Assembly: GCF_000381365.1 (NCBI RefSeq)
Contig: NZ_KB905467.1
Coordinates: 1,115,278-1,179,277 of the forward strand
Source: Bacteroides salyersiae WAL 10018 = DSM 18765 = JCM 12988
GTDB lineage: Bacteria > Bacteroidota > Bacteroidia > Bacteroidales > Bacteroidaceae
Direction of reading: 5' to 3'
DNA: 64,000 nt
Shown here: one piece after another, positions 50,056 to 57,849 of the stretch
How positions within the stretch are numbered: position 1 is the first letter of the stretch
Layout of the letters: each line of letters starts with the position of its first letter
Translations under genes and position numbers: made by a program
The notes under the pieces: model-generated
Seen by the model: only the letters and a program-made list of their open reading frames with translations
Databases searched by the model: none
What the model was told of the DNA's origin: nothing

Positions 50056-50643
50056 TTACTTTTTCCTTGCCAATCGCCATATTACATTTGTATTCTTGGA
50101 TAAAATGAGTGAATCAGCATCGATCTTAGTGATGCTCAGAGTATCTGTTCCCATTATTGTTTGTTTGTTACCGATACTTTCGTATTGTAAAGTCAACGTT
50201 TTATTATCCAAGTTCCAATTTTTTATAAGTAAGGTTGCCATATTTACCGATTGGGCTGTCCCGTTTGGATTAAGAGTGAATCCTTGCATCTCTTGGGCAT
50301 TTATCGGATTGGGTTCGAGCCAGGTTCCCTGAATATAATAATAAGGCGAATGGGCAGTAACTGTCAGTTCCGCAGCCTTCAAAACCTGAACCCCGTCTAT
50401 GTTTTCAGTACTGCAAGTTACTTTTACTGAATCATTTAGCAGAACTCCGGGAACTTTTTGGGGATTGGTGTCCATTGTGCTGATATTTATCGTATCTCCT
50501 TGATTGGAAATGACTGTTATATTATTCATACTTGCATCATATACGATTCCGTTGATGGTTTGAGTGGTTGGAACTTGCTTGCACGAAGTGATAATTGATA
50601 GTAAAAGTGCTGCGGAAGCAGACAGGTAAATTAATTTTTTCAT
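50056..50643 (-). CDS. Lipocalin-like lipoprotein
   Basis: A 195-residue lipoprotein: lipobox IITSCKQ (Cys near 21), an N-terminal beta region (about 28-100) and a C-terminal part (about 105-193, with YIQGTWLEPNPINAQEMQGFTLNPNGTAQS) resembling the lipocalin-family proteins common in Bacteroides. Ligand unknown. It is the only minus-strand protein gene between the two tRNA-Lys genes other than SMR. Confidence 0.75.
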   Translation of the reverse strand: MKKLIYLSASAALLLSIITSCKQVPTTQTINGIVYDASMNNITVISNQGDTINISTMDTNPQKVPGVLLNDSVKVTCSTENIDGVQVLKAAELTVTAHSPYYYIQGTWLEPNPINAQEMQGFTLNPNGTAQSVNMATLLIKNWNLDNKTLTLQYESIGNKQTIMGTDTLSITKIDADSLILSKNTNVIWRLARKK

Positions 50644-50841
50644 GTTTAGTTGGTTTTAAAGATTTATTGAATGAACGAAAGTAATATTTATATTTTTAAT
50701 TTTACTTCTTAAAACTATTTTTCTTATACGGATCGGTTAATTTATACTTAAAACGGTAATTTCTTTGCATTTCGGTATACTTCTTAATTTACATATTGGA
50801 TAGGGAAGTTTTGATTCAAATCGATGATGGTTTTAAAGCAT

Positions 50842-50871
50842 AAAAAAAGGAATAACCGAAGTCATTCCTTT
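50842..50871 (-). terminator. UUCG-tetraloop terminator of tRNA-Lys copy 2
   Basis: On the minus strand AAGGAATGAC, loop TTCG, GTTATTCCTT, then a T-run. The C(UUCG)G closing makes a very stable hairpin. Confidence 0.9.
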
Positions 50872-50873
50872 TG

Positions 50874-50946
50874 TACACCCTCAGGGATTCGAACCCTGGA
50901 CCCACTGATTAAGAGTCAGTTGCTCTACCAACTGAGCTAAGAGTGC
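50874..50946 (-). tRNA. tRNA-Lys (anticodon CTT), copy 2
   Basis: Identical over 73 nt to 46957-47029 but on the opposite strand. Confidence 0.95.
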
Positions 50947-50965
50947 CTGCTTTTTATTTCGGGTG

Positions 50966-50996
50966 CAAAGGTAAGGTTTTATTTTAAAATAGCAAA
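50966..50996 (-). promoter_or_regulatory. Promoter of tRNA-Lys copy 2
   Basis: Minus strand: TTTG (50996-50993), 19 nt, TACCTTTG (50973-50966). It is back to back with the rtcB promoter. Confidence 0.8.
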
Positions 50997-51034
50997 TACT
51001 GTAGACGTAATTTTTAAAATAATGTTCTTTATGC

Positions 51035-51065
51035 TTTGTCGGAACTAAAAAAGGAATTACATTTG
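51035..51065 (+). promoter_or_regulatory. Promoter of the RNA-repair operon
   Basis: TTTG (51035-51038), 19 nt, TACATTTG (51058-51065), a full Bacteroides promoter. The start site should be near 51072, leaving a ~360-nt leader before rtcB. It is the housekeeping form, not a sigma-54 promoter. Confidence 0.8.
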
Positions 51066-51071
51066 CAGCGA

Positions 51072-51434
51072 TAAATTTAGTATTCACCCTTTAAAAACAA
51101 TTGGAAAGGGTATTCATTATGTTGGAGAAATAACACATCAAAATCGGGACTAAGATGGCTCATCGGGAGGAAGAGCCTTAGCAATTTTATTATCTTGAAT
51201 GATCCTATCCCCTCTCGTGATACTGCTGTCGGGGGTAAGATTGATTAGTCCTATCATCATTAATTATTTTATTTTAATCACTTCAGTGCAGTGAAAGAGG
51301 ATTGTCGTATCTGACAAGAAGGTTGATTACTTCTGCTCTTTTATGCATTGACAACGAGTATGTAGCCGCCTGTTTATTGCGGGAGATTGAATTTGGTCTC
51401 TTGTACAGGTCGGGTGTACTATGGAAAAAAGAAC
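51072..51434 (+). ncRNA. Structured 5' leader RNA of rtcB
   Basis: The leader has several clear helices. A hairpin: ACCCTTT (51086-51092) with AAAGGGT (51105-51111). A junction domain closed by GGACTAA (51147-51153) and TTAGTCC (51245-51251), 7 bp perfect, enclosing GGCTC/GAGCC (51157-51161, 51173-51177), ATCTT/AAGAT (51192-51196, 51237-51241) and ATCCCC/GGGGGT (51207-51212, 51231-51236). CTAA (51150-51153) can alternatively pair with TTAG (51178-51181), which would break the closing stem, so two folds compete. A 9-codon ORF (ATG 51421 to TAA 51450) overlaps the rtcB start out of frame. It may be a regulatory leader or a separate RNA. No known RNA family was recognised. Confidence 0.55.
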
Positions 51435-52832
51435 ATGGGAATACGTTTAAAAGATTTGAGTAAATTAGGATATACCGATAATGTGGCGCGTAGTTTGGCT
51501 GTTACTGTTGTAAGCAAATATTGCAAGCACGAAAGTAAAGAAGAGATTCTGGCGCAGTTGGCGGATGTACTTGATAATCCTGAGAACTATAAGAATAGTG
51601 ATGTGTGGGGAAAATTGGCAGAACGCCTCTCTCCTACCATTACAGAAAGAAATTTTCAAGTTTATGAATTGAAAGAGCTGCCGTTGGGCTATAAGATTTA
51701 CGGCAATAAATTTATAGAAACCACTGCCAAGCAACAGATGGAATTGGCAATGCGTTTGCCGGTAACATTGACGGGTGCGTTGATGCCCGATGCACATGCC
51801 GGTTATGGATTGCCTATCGGCGGTGTGTTGGCTGTGGATAATGCAGTTATACCTTATGCTGTCGGAATGGATATTGGCTGCCGGATGAGTCTGACGGTTT
51901 TCGATGCGAAACCGGATTTTCTCAGGCGGTATGCACATCAGGCTAAGATAGCGTTGAAAGAATACACACATTTCGGTATGGATGGAGGGTTGGAATTCAT
52001 ACAGGAACACGAAGTATTGGATCGGGAAGAGTTTCGTCTGACCCCTCTACTGCAAAAGTTGCATGGTAAAGCTGTGCGCCAACTGGGAACATCGGGGCAG
52101 GGAAATCATTTTGTTAACTTCGGTGAACTGGAGTTGCAGGAAAAGAACGCATTGCAGTTGCCTGCCGGAAATTATGTCGCTTTATTATCTCATTCCGGTT
52201 CACGTGGTTTGGGAGCCGCGATTGCACAGCATTATAGTTTTCTGGCCCGCGAATCCTGTAAACTTCCTCGCGAAGCACAGCATTTTGCTTGGCTTGATCT
52301 CCGTTCGGAAGAGGGACAAGCGTATTGGATGAGTATGAACCTTGCAGGAGATTATGCACAGGCTTGCCATGAAAGGATTCACATCAATCTTGCAAAGGCA
52401 TTGGGGTTGACTCCGCTTTCGAATGTGAGTAACCATCATAATTTTGCTTGGAGAGAAGAAATTACTCCCGGACAATTTGCAATTGTTCACCGAAAGGGGG
52501 CAACACCTGCAGGTAAAGGCCAACCGGGACTGATTCCCGGTAGTATGGCTACGCCCGGCTATCTGGTTTGTGGCAAAGGAGTCTCCGAATCTCTTTGTTC
52601 CGCTTCGCATGGTGCAGGGCGGGCCATGTCCCGGCAGCAGGCTCAAAACACTTTCACGCAATCTGCTTTAAAAAAATACCTGACACAAGCAGGTGTCACT
52701 CTTATCGGTGGCAGCGTGGAAGAGATGCCTTTAGCGTATAAAGATATCGAGAGGGTAATGCGGGCTCAAAGTGATCTGGTAGAGATACAAGGGCGCTTCC
52801 TTCCTCGTATCGTAAGGATGAATAAGGAATAA
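51435..52832 (+). CDS. rtcB: RtcB RNA-splicing ligase
   Basis: GTP- and Mn-dependent ligase that joins RNA 2',3'-cyclic phosphate or 3'-phosphate ends to 5'-OH ends. From ATG 51435 it is 465 residues; an in-frame TTG at 51387 would give an atypical N terminus. Conserved sites: DAHAGYGLPIGG near 117, GMDIGCRMS near 138, QGNHFVNFGE near 218, NHHNFAW near 332, HRKGATPAGKG near 352 and the GMP-accepting histidine in SASHGAGRAMSR near 390. It is the first gene of a three-gene cluster with Rnl and HD-Pnk. No rtcR-type regulator gene or sigma-54 site is seen nearby. Confidence 0.97.
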   Translation: MGIRLKDLSKLGYTDNVARSLAVTVVSKYCKHESKEEILAQLADVLDNPENYKNSDVWGKLAERLSPTITERNFQVYELKELPLGYKIYGNKFIETTAKQQMELAMRLPVTLTGALMPDAHAGYGLPIGGVLAVDNAVIPYAVGMDIGCRMSLTVFDAKPDFLRRYAHQAKIALKEYTHFGMDGGLEFIQEHEVLDREEFRLTPLLQKLHGKAVRQLGTSGQGNHFVNFGELELQEKNALQLPAGNYVALLSHSGSRGLGAAIAQHYSFLARESCKLPREAQHFAWLDLRSEEGQAYWMSMNLAGDYAQACHERIHINLAKALGLTPLSNVSNHHNFAWREEITPGQFAIVHRKGATPAGKGQPGLIPGSMATPGYLVCGKGVSESLCSASHGAGRAMSRQQAQNTFTQSALKKYLTQAGVTLIGGSVEEMPLAYKDIERVMRAQSDLVEIQGRFLPRIVRMNKE

Positions 52833-52902
52833 GTTTATTTTGAATTCAGCCCGATTGGCTTTTGAAGGATCAAAAAGAATGTTTAATTAATTGAAAAGTA
52901 TA

Positions 52903-53607
52903 ATGTTATCAGAAAAATATGGCCGCACTTATCATTTCCCATTTTCACCGGGAACTACCAGTGACGACCGCATCAACTCTAATTATTGGGAAGATATCCG
53001 GAAGATTGGAACCCTGGTACACACCGAAAAGCTCGATGGTGAGAATAATTGTCTGAACAGTGCCGGGGTATTTGCCCGTTCACATGCCGCTCCTACCACT
53101 TCACCGTGGACACGGCAGCTTCGTGAACGTTGGGAACTGATGAAATATGATCTGGGAAATCTGGAACTGTTCGGTGAGAACCTTTATGCCGTGCATTCCA
53201 TCGAATATAAGCGGTTGGAATCTTATTTCTATGTTTTTGCCGTGCGTTGTCTTGACAAATGGCTGTCGTGGGAAGAGGTGAAATTCTATGCAGCGGCATT
53301 CGATCTTCCGACTGTACCCGAATTGCAGTTTCAGACAGTCGAAGAACTTTCTCAAGAGCAGCTCCGGCAACAGGTGCTTGCACTTGCCCGGCAACCGGGA
53401 GTCTTTGGAACAAAAGATCCTCTTACGGGGGAAGATTGCACCCGCGAAGGGATAGTCACCCGAAATATAGGTGAATATCCGGTGGGTGAATTTGCCCATA
53501 ATGTATTTAAGTATGTCCGTAAGGGACATGTGAAGACAGATGAGCATTGGACACGCCACTGGAAGCGTGCCCGGCTTTTCTGGGAATTTAATGATAATAA
53601 AGAATAA
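52903..53607 (+). CDS. ATP-dependent RNA ligase (Rnl type)
   Basis: A 234-residue nucleotidyltransferase ligase sealing 5'-phosphate to 3'-OH ends. From ATG 52903 the adenylate-accepting lysine is Lys43 in TEKLDGENN (motif I KxDG), followed by motif III-like LFGENLYAVHSIEY near 88, motif IV EGIVTRN near 185 and motif V FKYVRKG near 207. It is a compact core with no clear extra domain. It is 70 bp after rtcB and 5 bp before HD-Pnk. The pair matches the Rnl plus HD-Pnk pairing known from Bacteroidetes such as Runella. Confidence 0.88.
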   Translation: MLSEKYGRTYHFPFSPGTTSDDRINSNYWEDIRKIGTLVHTEKLDGENNCLNSAGVFARSHAAPTTSPWTRQLRERWELMKYDLGNLELFGENLYAVHSIEYKRLESYFYVFAVRCLDKWLSWEEVKFYAAAFDLPTVPELQFQTVEELSQEQLRQQVLALARQPGVFGTKDPLTGEDCTREGIVTRNIGEYPVGEFAHNVFKYVRKGHVKTDEHWTRHWKRARLFWEFNDNKE

Positions 53608-53612
53608 GGAAA

Positions 53613-54737
53613 ATGATCTGGAAATTTACAGATAATAAAAGCCGTGATTCGATCGAACAGCAATTTGATTGGGCACGGAATATGAATGAGGTGCCGCAGG
53701 ATAAGTTATATCACGCCGAAGGAAACGTGGCCGTTCATACTTGGAAAGTGATAGAAGAATTACAGCAGTTGCCGGCCTATTCCGACCTTGGTGGGCAGGA
53801 CAAAGAGATATTGTGGACGGCTGCTTTGTTGCATGATGTGGAAAAGCGGTCGGCCACAGTGGTCGAAAGCGATGGCCGTATTATTGCAAGAGGACATGCA
53901 CGTAAGGGGGAATATACGGTCCGTACTTTGTTGTATAGGGATCTCCCGACACCTTTTGCGATTCGTGAAAAAATAGCTTCGCTTGTCAGGTTTCACGGGC
54001 TTCCTCTTTGGTTGATGGAAAAGACCGATCCTGTGCGCAAGATTGCCGAAGTTGCTTTCAGGCTGGATACTTCGCAGCTCCGGATGCTTGCCGAAGCGGA
54101 TATAAGAGGACGTATCTGTCAAGATAGGGAGGAATTGTTGGAGTCATTGGATCTTTTTGAACTCTTTTGCCGTGAGCAGGGATGTTGGAAGAAAAGCAGG
54201 GAGTTTACTACCGACCATGCCCGTTTCCGTTATTTCCATACGGCAGAAAGCTATATCGACTACATCCCATATGAGAAGTTTAAATGCGACGTTATCCTGT
54301 TGTCCGGCCTGCCCGGAATGGGAAAAGACCATTATATCGAAACGTCTGGAACGAATTTACCTGTTATCAGTCTGGATGACATCCGACGGAAGAATAAGCT
54401 GAGTCCTACGGATAAATCGGCCAACGGATGGGTGGTGCAGGAAGCGAAGAAACAGGCTCGCGCCTATCTGCGAAAAGGTCAGGGATTTATTTGGAATGCA
54501 ACGAATATCACCGTCATGATGCGTTTCCAGCTCATTAATCTCTTTGCAGAATATGGTGCCCGGATTAAGGTGGTATATATCGAGAAGCCTTATTCGGTCT
54601 GGAGAAAACAGAACCGGGAGAGAGAATATCCGTTACCGGAAGCTGCCTTGGATATGATGCTTGGCAAACTTGAAATTCCCTTACTGACAGAGGCACACGA
54701 GATAGAATATGTGGTAGAGGACGAACAGACGGAATAA
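53613..54737 (+). CDS. HD-Pnk: fused 2',3'-phosphoesterase and polynucleotide kinase
   Basis: A 374-residue end-healing enzyme. The N-terminal HD phosphohydrolase domain (about 30-190) has His34, His42 and the HD pair His74-Asp75 in LLHDVEKRS, then ARGHARKG and RFHGLPLW. The C-terminal P-loop kinase (about 224-370) has Walker A GLPGMGKDH (232-240), ISLDDIRR near 253 and the Arg-bearing lid NREREYPLP near 340. Such fusions, described for Runella slithyformis HD-Pnk, remove a 2',3'-cyclic phosphate and phosphorylate a 5'-OH, preparing ends for the neighbouring Rnl ligase. So the operon holds both a direct (RtcB) and a heal-and-seal (HD-Pnk plus Rnl) repair route. Confidence 0.88.
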   Translation: MIWKFTDNKSRDSIEQQFDWARNMNEVPQDKLYHAEGNVAVHTWKVIEELQQLPAYSDLGGQDKEILWTAALLHDVEKRSATVVESDGRIIARGHARKGEYTVRTLLYRDLPTPFAIREKIASLVRFHGLPLWLMEKTDPVRKIAEVAFRLDTSQLRMLAEADIRGRICQDREELLESLDLFELFCREQGCWKKSREFTTDHARFRYFHTAESYIDYIPYEKFKCDVILLSGLPGMGKDHYIETSGTNLPVISLDDIRRKNKLSPTDKSANGWVVQEAKKQARAYLRKGQGFIWNATNITVMMRFQLINLFAEYGARIKVVYIEKPYSVWRKQNREREYPLPEAALDMMLGKLEIPLLTEAHEIEYVVEDEQTE

Positions 54738-54763
54738 AGGATAAAATAATCATGCCCGTCTGT

Positions 54764-54868
54764 TTGGATATCAAGTGGAAAAAACGTACTTTTGCCACTG
54801 TAATCATAAAGTAGATTCAGATTAAATTGCACTAAAAGGAGGAAGCGGACAACTTTCTCCTTTTCTTA
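54764..54868 (+). ncRNA. Promoter-terminator unit with no ORF (candidate small RNA)
   Basis: TTTG (54764-54767), 19 nt, TACTTTTG (54787-54794) is a full promoter placing a start near 54801. A 12-bp hairpin follows: AAAAGGAGGAAG (54834-54845) with CTTTCTCCTTTT (54853-54864), loop of seven, one G-T pair, then T-rich. A transcript of about 65-70 nt would result, with no coding capacity. The hairpin could also end the RNA-repair operon. Confidence 0.5.
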
Positions 54869-55170
54869 TTTAGGAGCATTCATAAGGCCTTCTGAGCACG
54901 GTGCTTATGTCGCTTAACAACGGTTCATAGCGAACTTTCCCCCGCTATATAATGTATTTACCCCGGTATCTTATGTTCCGTTTCATTATTTGATATTTCC
55001 GTTTACATACTTTGTTGTCTTGCTGCCGAAGAAATCTGCCGAAACAGCTTCTTTACGGTTAATAATGCATAAAACTGCTCTTGACAAAAATATGCTCCGA
55101 AAATGTTACTTATAAAAACATTTCTTTTCATTCTGATGTTAATATACTATCAGATTAATATAATAATGTC
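54869..55170. other. 302-bp gap before the NADH dehydrogenase gene
   Basis: No gene seen. CATAAG (54881-54886) and CTTATG (54904-54909) form a short hairpin with an inner GAGCAC/GTGCTT pair. No clear promoter for the next gene was found. Confidence 0.4.
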
Positions 55171-56475
55171 ATGATGAATAAAATAGATATTCCCGACAGA
55201 GGGAAAAAGAAGAGAGTAGTCATTGTAGGCGGTGGTTTTGGAGGTTTGAAGCTGGCACGTAAGTTGAAGAATGACCAATTCCAAGTTGTATTGCTGGACA
55301 AAAACAATTATCATCTCTTTCAGCCTCTTCTTTATCAGGTTGCCACAGCCGGTATTGAGCCGAGTGCCATTTCTTTTCCATTTCGCAAAATCTTTAAAAA
55401 GCGTAAATATTTTCACATCCGTATTTGTGAAGCCCATCGGGTTATTCCGGAACAGAAGTTCTTGGAGACTTCCATCGGTGCAATCGATTATGATTATCTG
55501 GTGATTGCTACCGGGTGTTATACAAATTATTTCGGTAACAACAAGATGGCTGAGAAAACTATGTCGCTTAAAACAACGGCCGAAGCGTTGTACAATCGTA
55601 ATCAAGTGTTGGAGAGTTTTGAAAAAGCACAGAATACCACCGACCCGAAAGAACGGGAGAAGCTGATGACATTCATTATCGTGGGTGGTGGTGCTACCGG
55701 TATCGAACTTTCGGGGGCATTGGCGGAAATGAGAAAATTCATTCTTCCGCAGGATTATCCCGACTTGGATATGAAGAAGATGCGGATTGTGCTTATCGAT
55801 GCCGGCTCTCGCCTGCTTTCTGCCTTTTCGGAGAAATCTTCCGAAGAGGTACGGGATTATTTACAAAAGAAAGGTGTCGAGGTAAAAGTCAATTCCAAAG
55901 TAGTGGATTACGAAAATGATTTGCTGACATTGGGAGACGGTACGGTATTGCCTTCGGCAAATATCTACTGGGTGGCAGGTGTAAAAGCCAATAGTCTGGA
56001 AGGACTGCCCGCAGATGCTTACGGGCCGGGAAATCGTTTGAAGGTAGATGCTTTCAACAAGGTATCCGGAAGCGATCATATATTTGCTATTGGCGATACG
56101 GCCTTGATGATTTCCGAGGATTATCCGCGTGGGCATCCTCAAGTGGTACAACCGGCCATTCAGCAGGCAAGGTTGTTAGTCCATAATCTGAATAATATAG
56201 AAAAAGGGCTTCCTCTAAAGCCGTTTGTCTATCATAATAAAGGATCGATGGCTACCGTAGGCCGCAACAATGCTATTGTCGAGTTAAAGAATATCCGTTT
56301 CGGAGGATTCCTTGCTTGGGCGGTCTGGCTTTTTATCCATCTGATGAGTATTGTCGGGGTTAAGAATAAACTTTTCATCTTTACCGATTGGATGTGGAGC
56401 TATTTCACTTACGATCCGTCTTTAAGACTGATAATAAAGCCGGTAAAGAAAGAAAAAGAGGATGAAAACGAATAA
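55171..56475 (+). CDS. Type II NADH dehydrogenase (NDH-2)
   Basis: A 434-residue peripheral membrane flavoprotein that passes electrons from NADH to quinone without pumping protons. Two dinucleotide-binding folds are visible: VVIVGGGFGGLKLARKL (16-32, FAD) and FIIVGGGATGIELSGAL (about 168-184, NADH). HLFQPLLYQVATAGIEPS near 50 and HIFAIGDTA near 303 are typical. The C-terminal part has hydrophobic/amphipathic segments (about 370-415) for membrane contact. Met1 or Met2 may be the start. Confidence 0.93.
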   Translation: MMNKIDIPDRGKKKRVVIVGGGFGGLKLARKLKNDQFQVVLLDKNNYHLFQPLLYQVATAGIEPSAISFPFRKIFKKRKYFHIRICEAHRVIPEQKFLETSIGAIDYDYLVIATGCYTNYFGNNKMAEKTMSLKTTAEALYNRNQVLESFEKAQNTTDPKEREKLMTFIIVGGGATGIELSGALAEMRKFILPQDYPDLDMKKMRIVLIDAGSRLLSAFSEKSSEEVRDYLQKKGVEVKVNSKVVDYENDLLTLGDGTVLPSANIYWVAGVKANSLEGLPADAYGPGNRLKVDAFNKVSGSDHIFAIGDTALMISEDYPRGHPQVVQPAIQQARLLVHNLNNIEKGLPLKPFVYHNKGSMATVGRNNAIVELKNIRFGGFLAWAVWLFIHLMSIVGVKNKLFIFTDWMWSYFTYDPSLRLIIKPVKKEKEDENE

Positions 56476-56583
56476 AATGCTTTGTATCTTTATTTTTGTG
56501 TCATATTATTCCACTGAATTTGAAACAATGTGAGACCGGCCGTTGTTTATATATATAAATTACAAACTAATAAATGAAACTTT

Positions 56584-57021
56584 ATGATTTATAAATTCTT
56601 ATTTCCTTCCAATCCCAATAGTACGGGAGCTTCCCTGTTTTTATTGATATTACGTGTCTTTTTCGGTCTGCTTTTAATGAATCATGGTATACAGAAATGG
56701 AGTAATTTTCAGGAATTATCCGCTGCTTTTCCCGATCCGTTGGGAGTAGGAAGTCCTTTGTCTCTGGGGCTGGCCATTTTTGGAGAACTGGTATGTTCTA
56801 TGGCCTTTATCGTGGGGTTGCTCTATCGTTTGGCGATGCTGCCGATGATTTTTACAATGGGGATGGCTTTCTTTGTTATTCACGGTAACGATGCTTTTGC
56901 CACAAAAGAGTTGGCACTTATCTATCTGGTGGTATTTATACTGATGTATATTTCCGGTCCCGGTAAGTTCTCCGTTGATTATTTATTAGGAAAAGAACTG
57001 GGCAAACGAAGGAAAGGCTAA
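56584..57021 (+). CDS. DoxX-family membrane protein
   Basis: A 145-residue membrane protein with four spans and the DoxX pattern: LLILRVFFGLLLMNHGIQKWSNF (20-42), GELVCSMAFIVGLLYRLAMLPM and a last span ending GPGKFSVDYLLG. DoxX-like proteins are linked to quinone-dependent oxidation or redox defence in other bacteria; the role here is unknown. It follows the NADH dehydrogenase by 108 bp on the same strand. Confidence 0.85.
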   Translation: MIYKFLFPSNPNSTGASLFLLILRVFFGLLLMNHGIQKWSNFQELSAAFPDPLGVGSPLSLGLAIFGELVCSMAFIVGLLYRLAMLPMIFTMGMAFFVIHGNDAFATKELALIYLVVFILMYISGPGKFSVDYLLGKELGKRRKG

Positions 57022-57041
57022 GCCTGCTTTAATTTTGCTCC

Positions 57042-57088
57042 AAATAAACTCATAAATACTTTCAAGAGGAAAATTTAAATAGTCTCTA
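57042..57088. repeat. 47-bp dispersed element, copy 2
   Basis: Matches 39691-39736 at 41 of 47 aligned positions; the 3' block GGAAAATTTAAATAGTCTCTA is nearly the same. It lies 20 bp upstream of a strong promoter. Confidence 0.7.
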
Positions 57089-57108
57089 AAATAGAAAAAC
57101 AACAGTCT

Positions 57109-57140
57109 TTTGCTTCTATTAATTAAAAAGTATATATTTG
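57109..57140 (+). promoter_or_regulatory. Promoter of the DUF3332 gene
   Basis: TTTG (57109-57112), 20 nt, TATATTTG (57133-57140). Full consensus with a ~70-nt leader. Confidence 0.85.
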
Positions 57141-57215
57141 CATTCTATTAAGGGAGGTTTATGGCTTACATAAATCTTACACGTTTTACAAAATACCAAC
57201 TAAAAAAACAAAATT

Positions 57216-57770
57216 ATGAAGAAAAACAGATTTACACTGGTTGCTGCTTTTGCTCTTAGCGGTACCATTTTGTTTAGTTCATGTGTAGGTTCATTTGGTT
57301 TGTTCAACCGCGTTTCTTCTTGGAACCAGTCAGTTGGAAATAAGTTCGTTAATGAACTTGTATTCCTGGCAATGAATATCATACCGGTGTATGGTGTCGC
57401 TTATCTGGCAGATGCGTTAGTGATTAACTCTATTGAATTCTGGAGCGGTTCTAATCCGATGGCCAATGTGGGAGATGTTAAGAAAGTAAAAGGAGAAAAC
57501 GGTAATTATCTGGTAGAAACTCTTGAGAACGGTTATTCAATCACAAAAGAAGGTGAAAAGGCTACTATGGACTTGATCTACAACAAGGAAGCGAATACTT
57601 GGAATGTAGTGGCTGACGGTGAAAGTACTGAAATCCTGAAGATGAACAACGATGGTACGGCTCAGATGTATTTGCCTAACGGTGAAACGATGACTGTTAC
57701 TCTGGATGCTCAAGGTACCCTTGCTGCACGTCAGATGACAATGAACGGCCTGCTGTTTGCTGCTCGTTAA
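57216..57770 (+). CDS. DUF3332 lipoprotein
   Basis: A 184-residue protein with signal/lipobox ILFSSCVGSFGLF (Cys near 23), the N-terminal DUF3332 segment WNQSVGNKFVNELVFLAMNIIPVYGVAYLADALVINSIEFWSG (about 35-77) and a beta-rich C-terminal half (about 85-180). Function unknown. It has its own promoter and terminator and strong Bacteroides-type codon use, so it may be well expressed. Confidence 0.85.
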   Translation: MKKNRFTLVAAFALSGTILFSSCVGSFGLFNRVSSWNQSVGNKFVNELVFLAMNIIPVYGVAYLADALVINSIEFWSGSNPMANVGDVKKVKGENGNYLVETLENGYSITKEGEKATMDLIYNKEANTWNVVADGESTEILKMNNDGTAQMYLPNGETMTVTLDAQGTLAARQMTMNGLLFAAR

Positions 57771-57792
57771 TCTATGTCATAAAGAAACATCC

Positions 57793-57836
57793 AAAGATGA
57801 AACATCCTTTTATACAAGTATGTTTCATCTTTTTTA
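57793..57836 (+). terminator. Terminator of the DUF3332 gene
   Basis: AAAGATGAAACAT (57793-57805) pairs with ATGTTTCATCTTT, then T-run. Confidence 0.88.
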
Positions 57837-57849
57837 TTTATTATGGATT

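Noticed and set aside
50881..51087. 68-residue minus-strand ORF ending in LAQLVEQLTLNQWVQGSNP
   Set aside because: The C-terminal part is a translation of the tRNA-Lys gene, a common false ORF.
51147..51251. A tRNA-like or Y-RNA-like gene before rtcB
   Set aside because: The 7-bp closing stem is tRNA-like, but there is no T-arm with TTCGA and no anticodon arm of proper size, so it is described only as a structured leader.
55081..55116. TTGACA and TATAAA resembling an E. coli promoter before the NADH dehydrogenase
   Set aside because: Spacer of 24 nt is wrong, and the host uses TAnnTTTG promoters.
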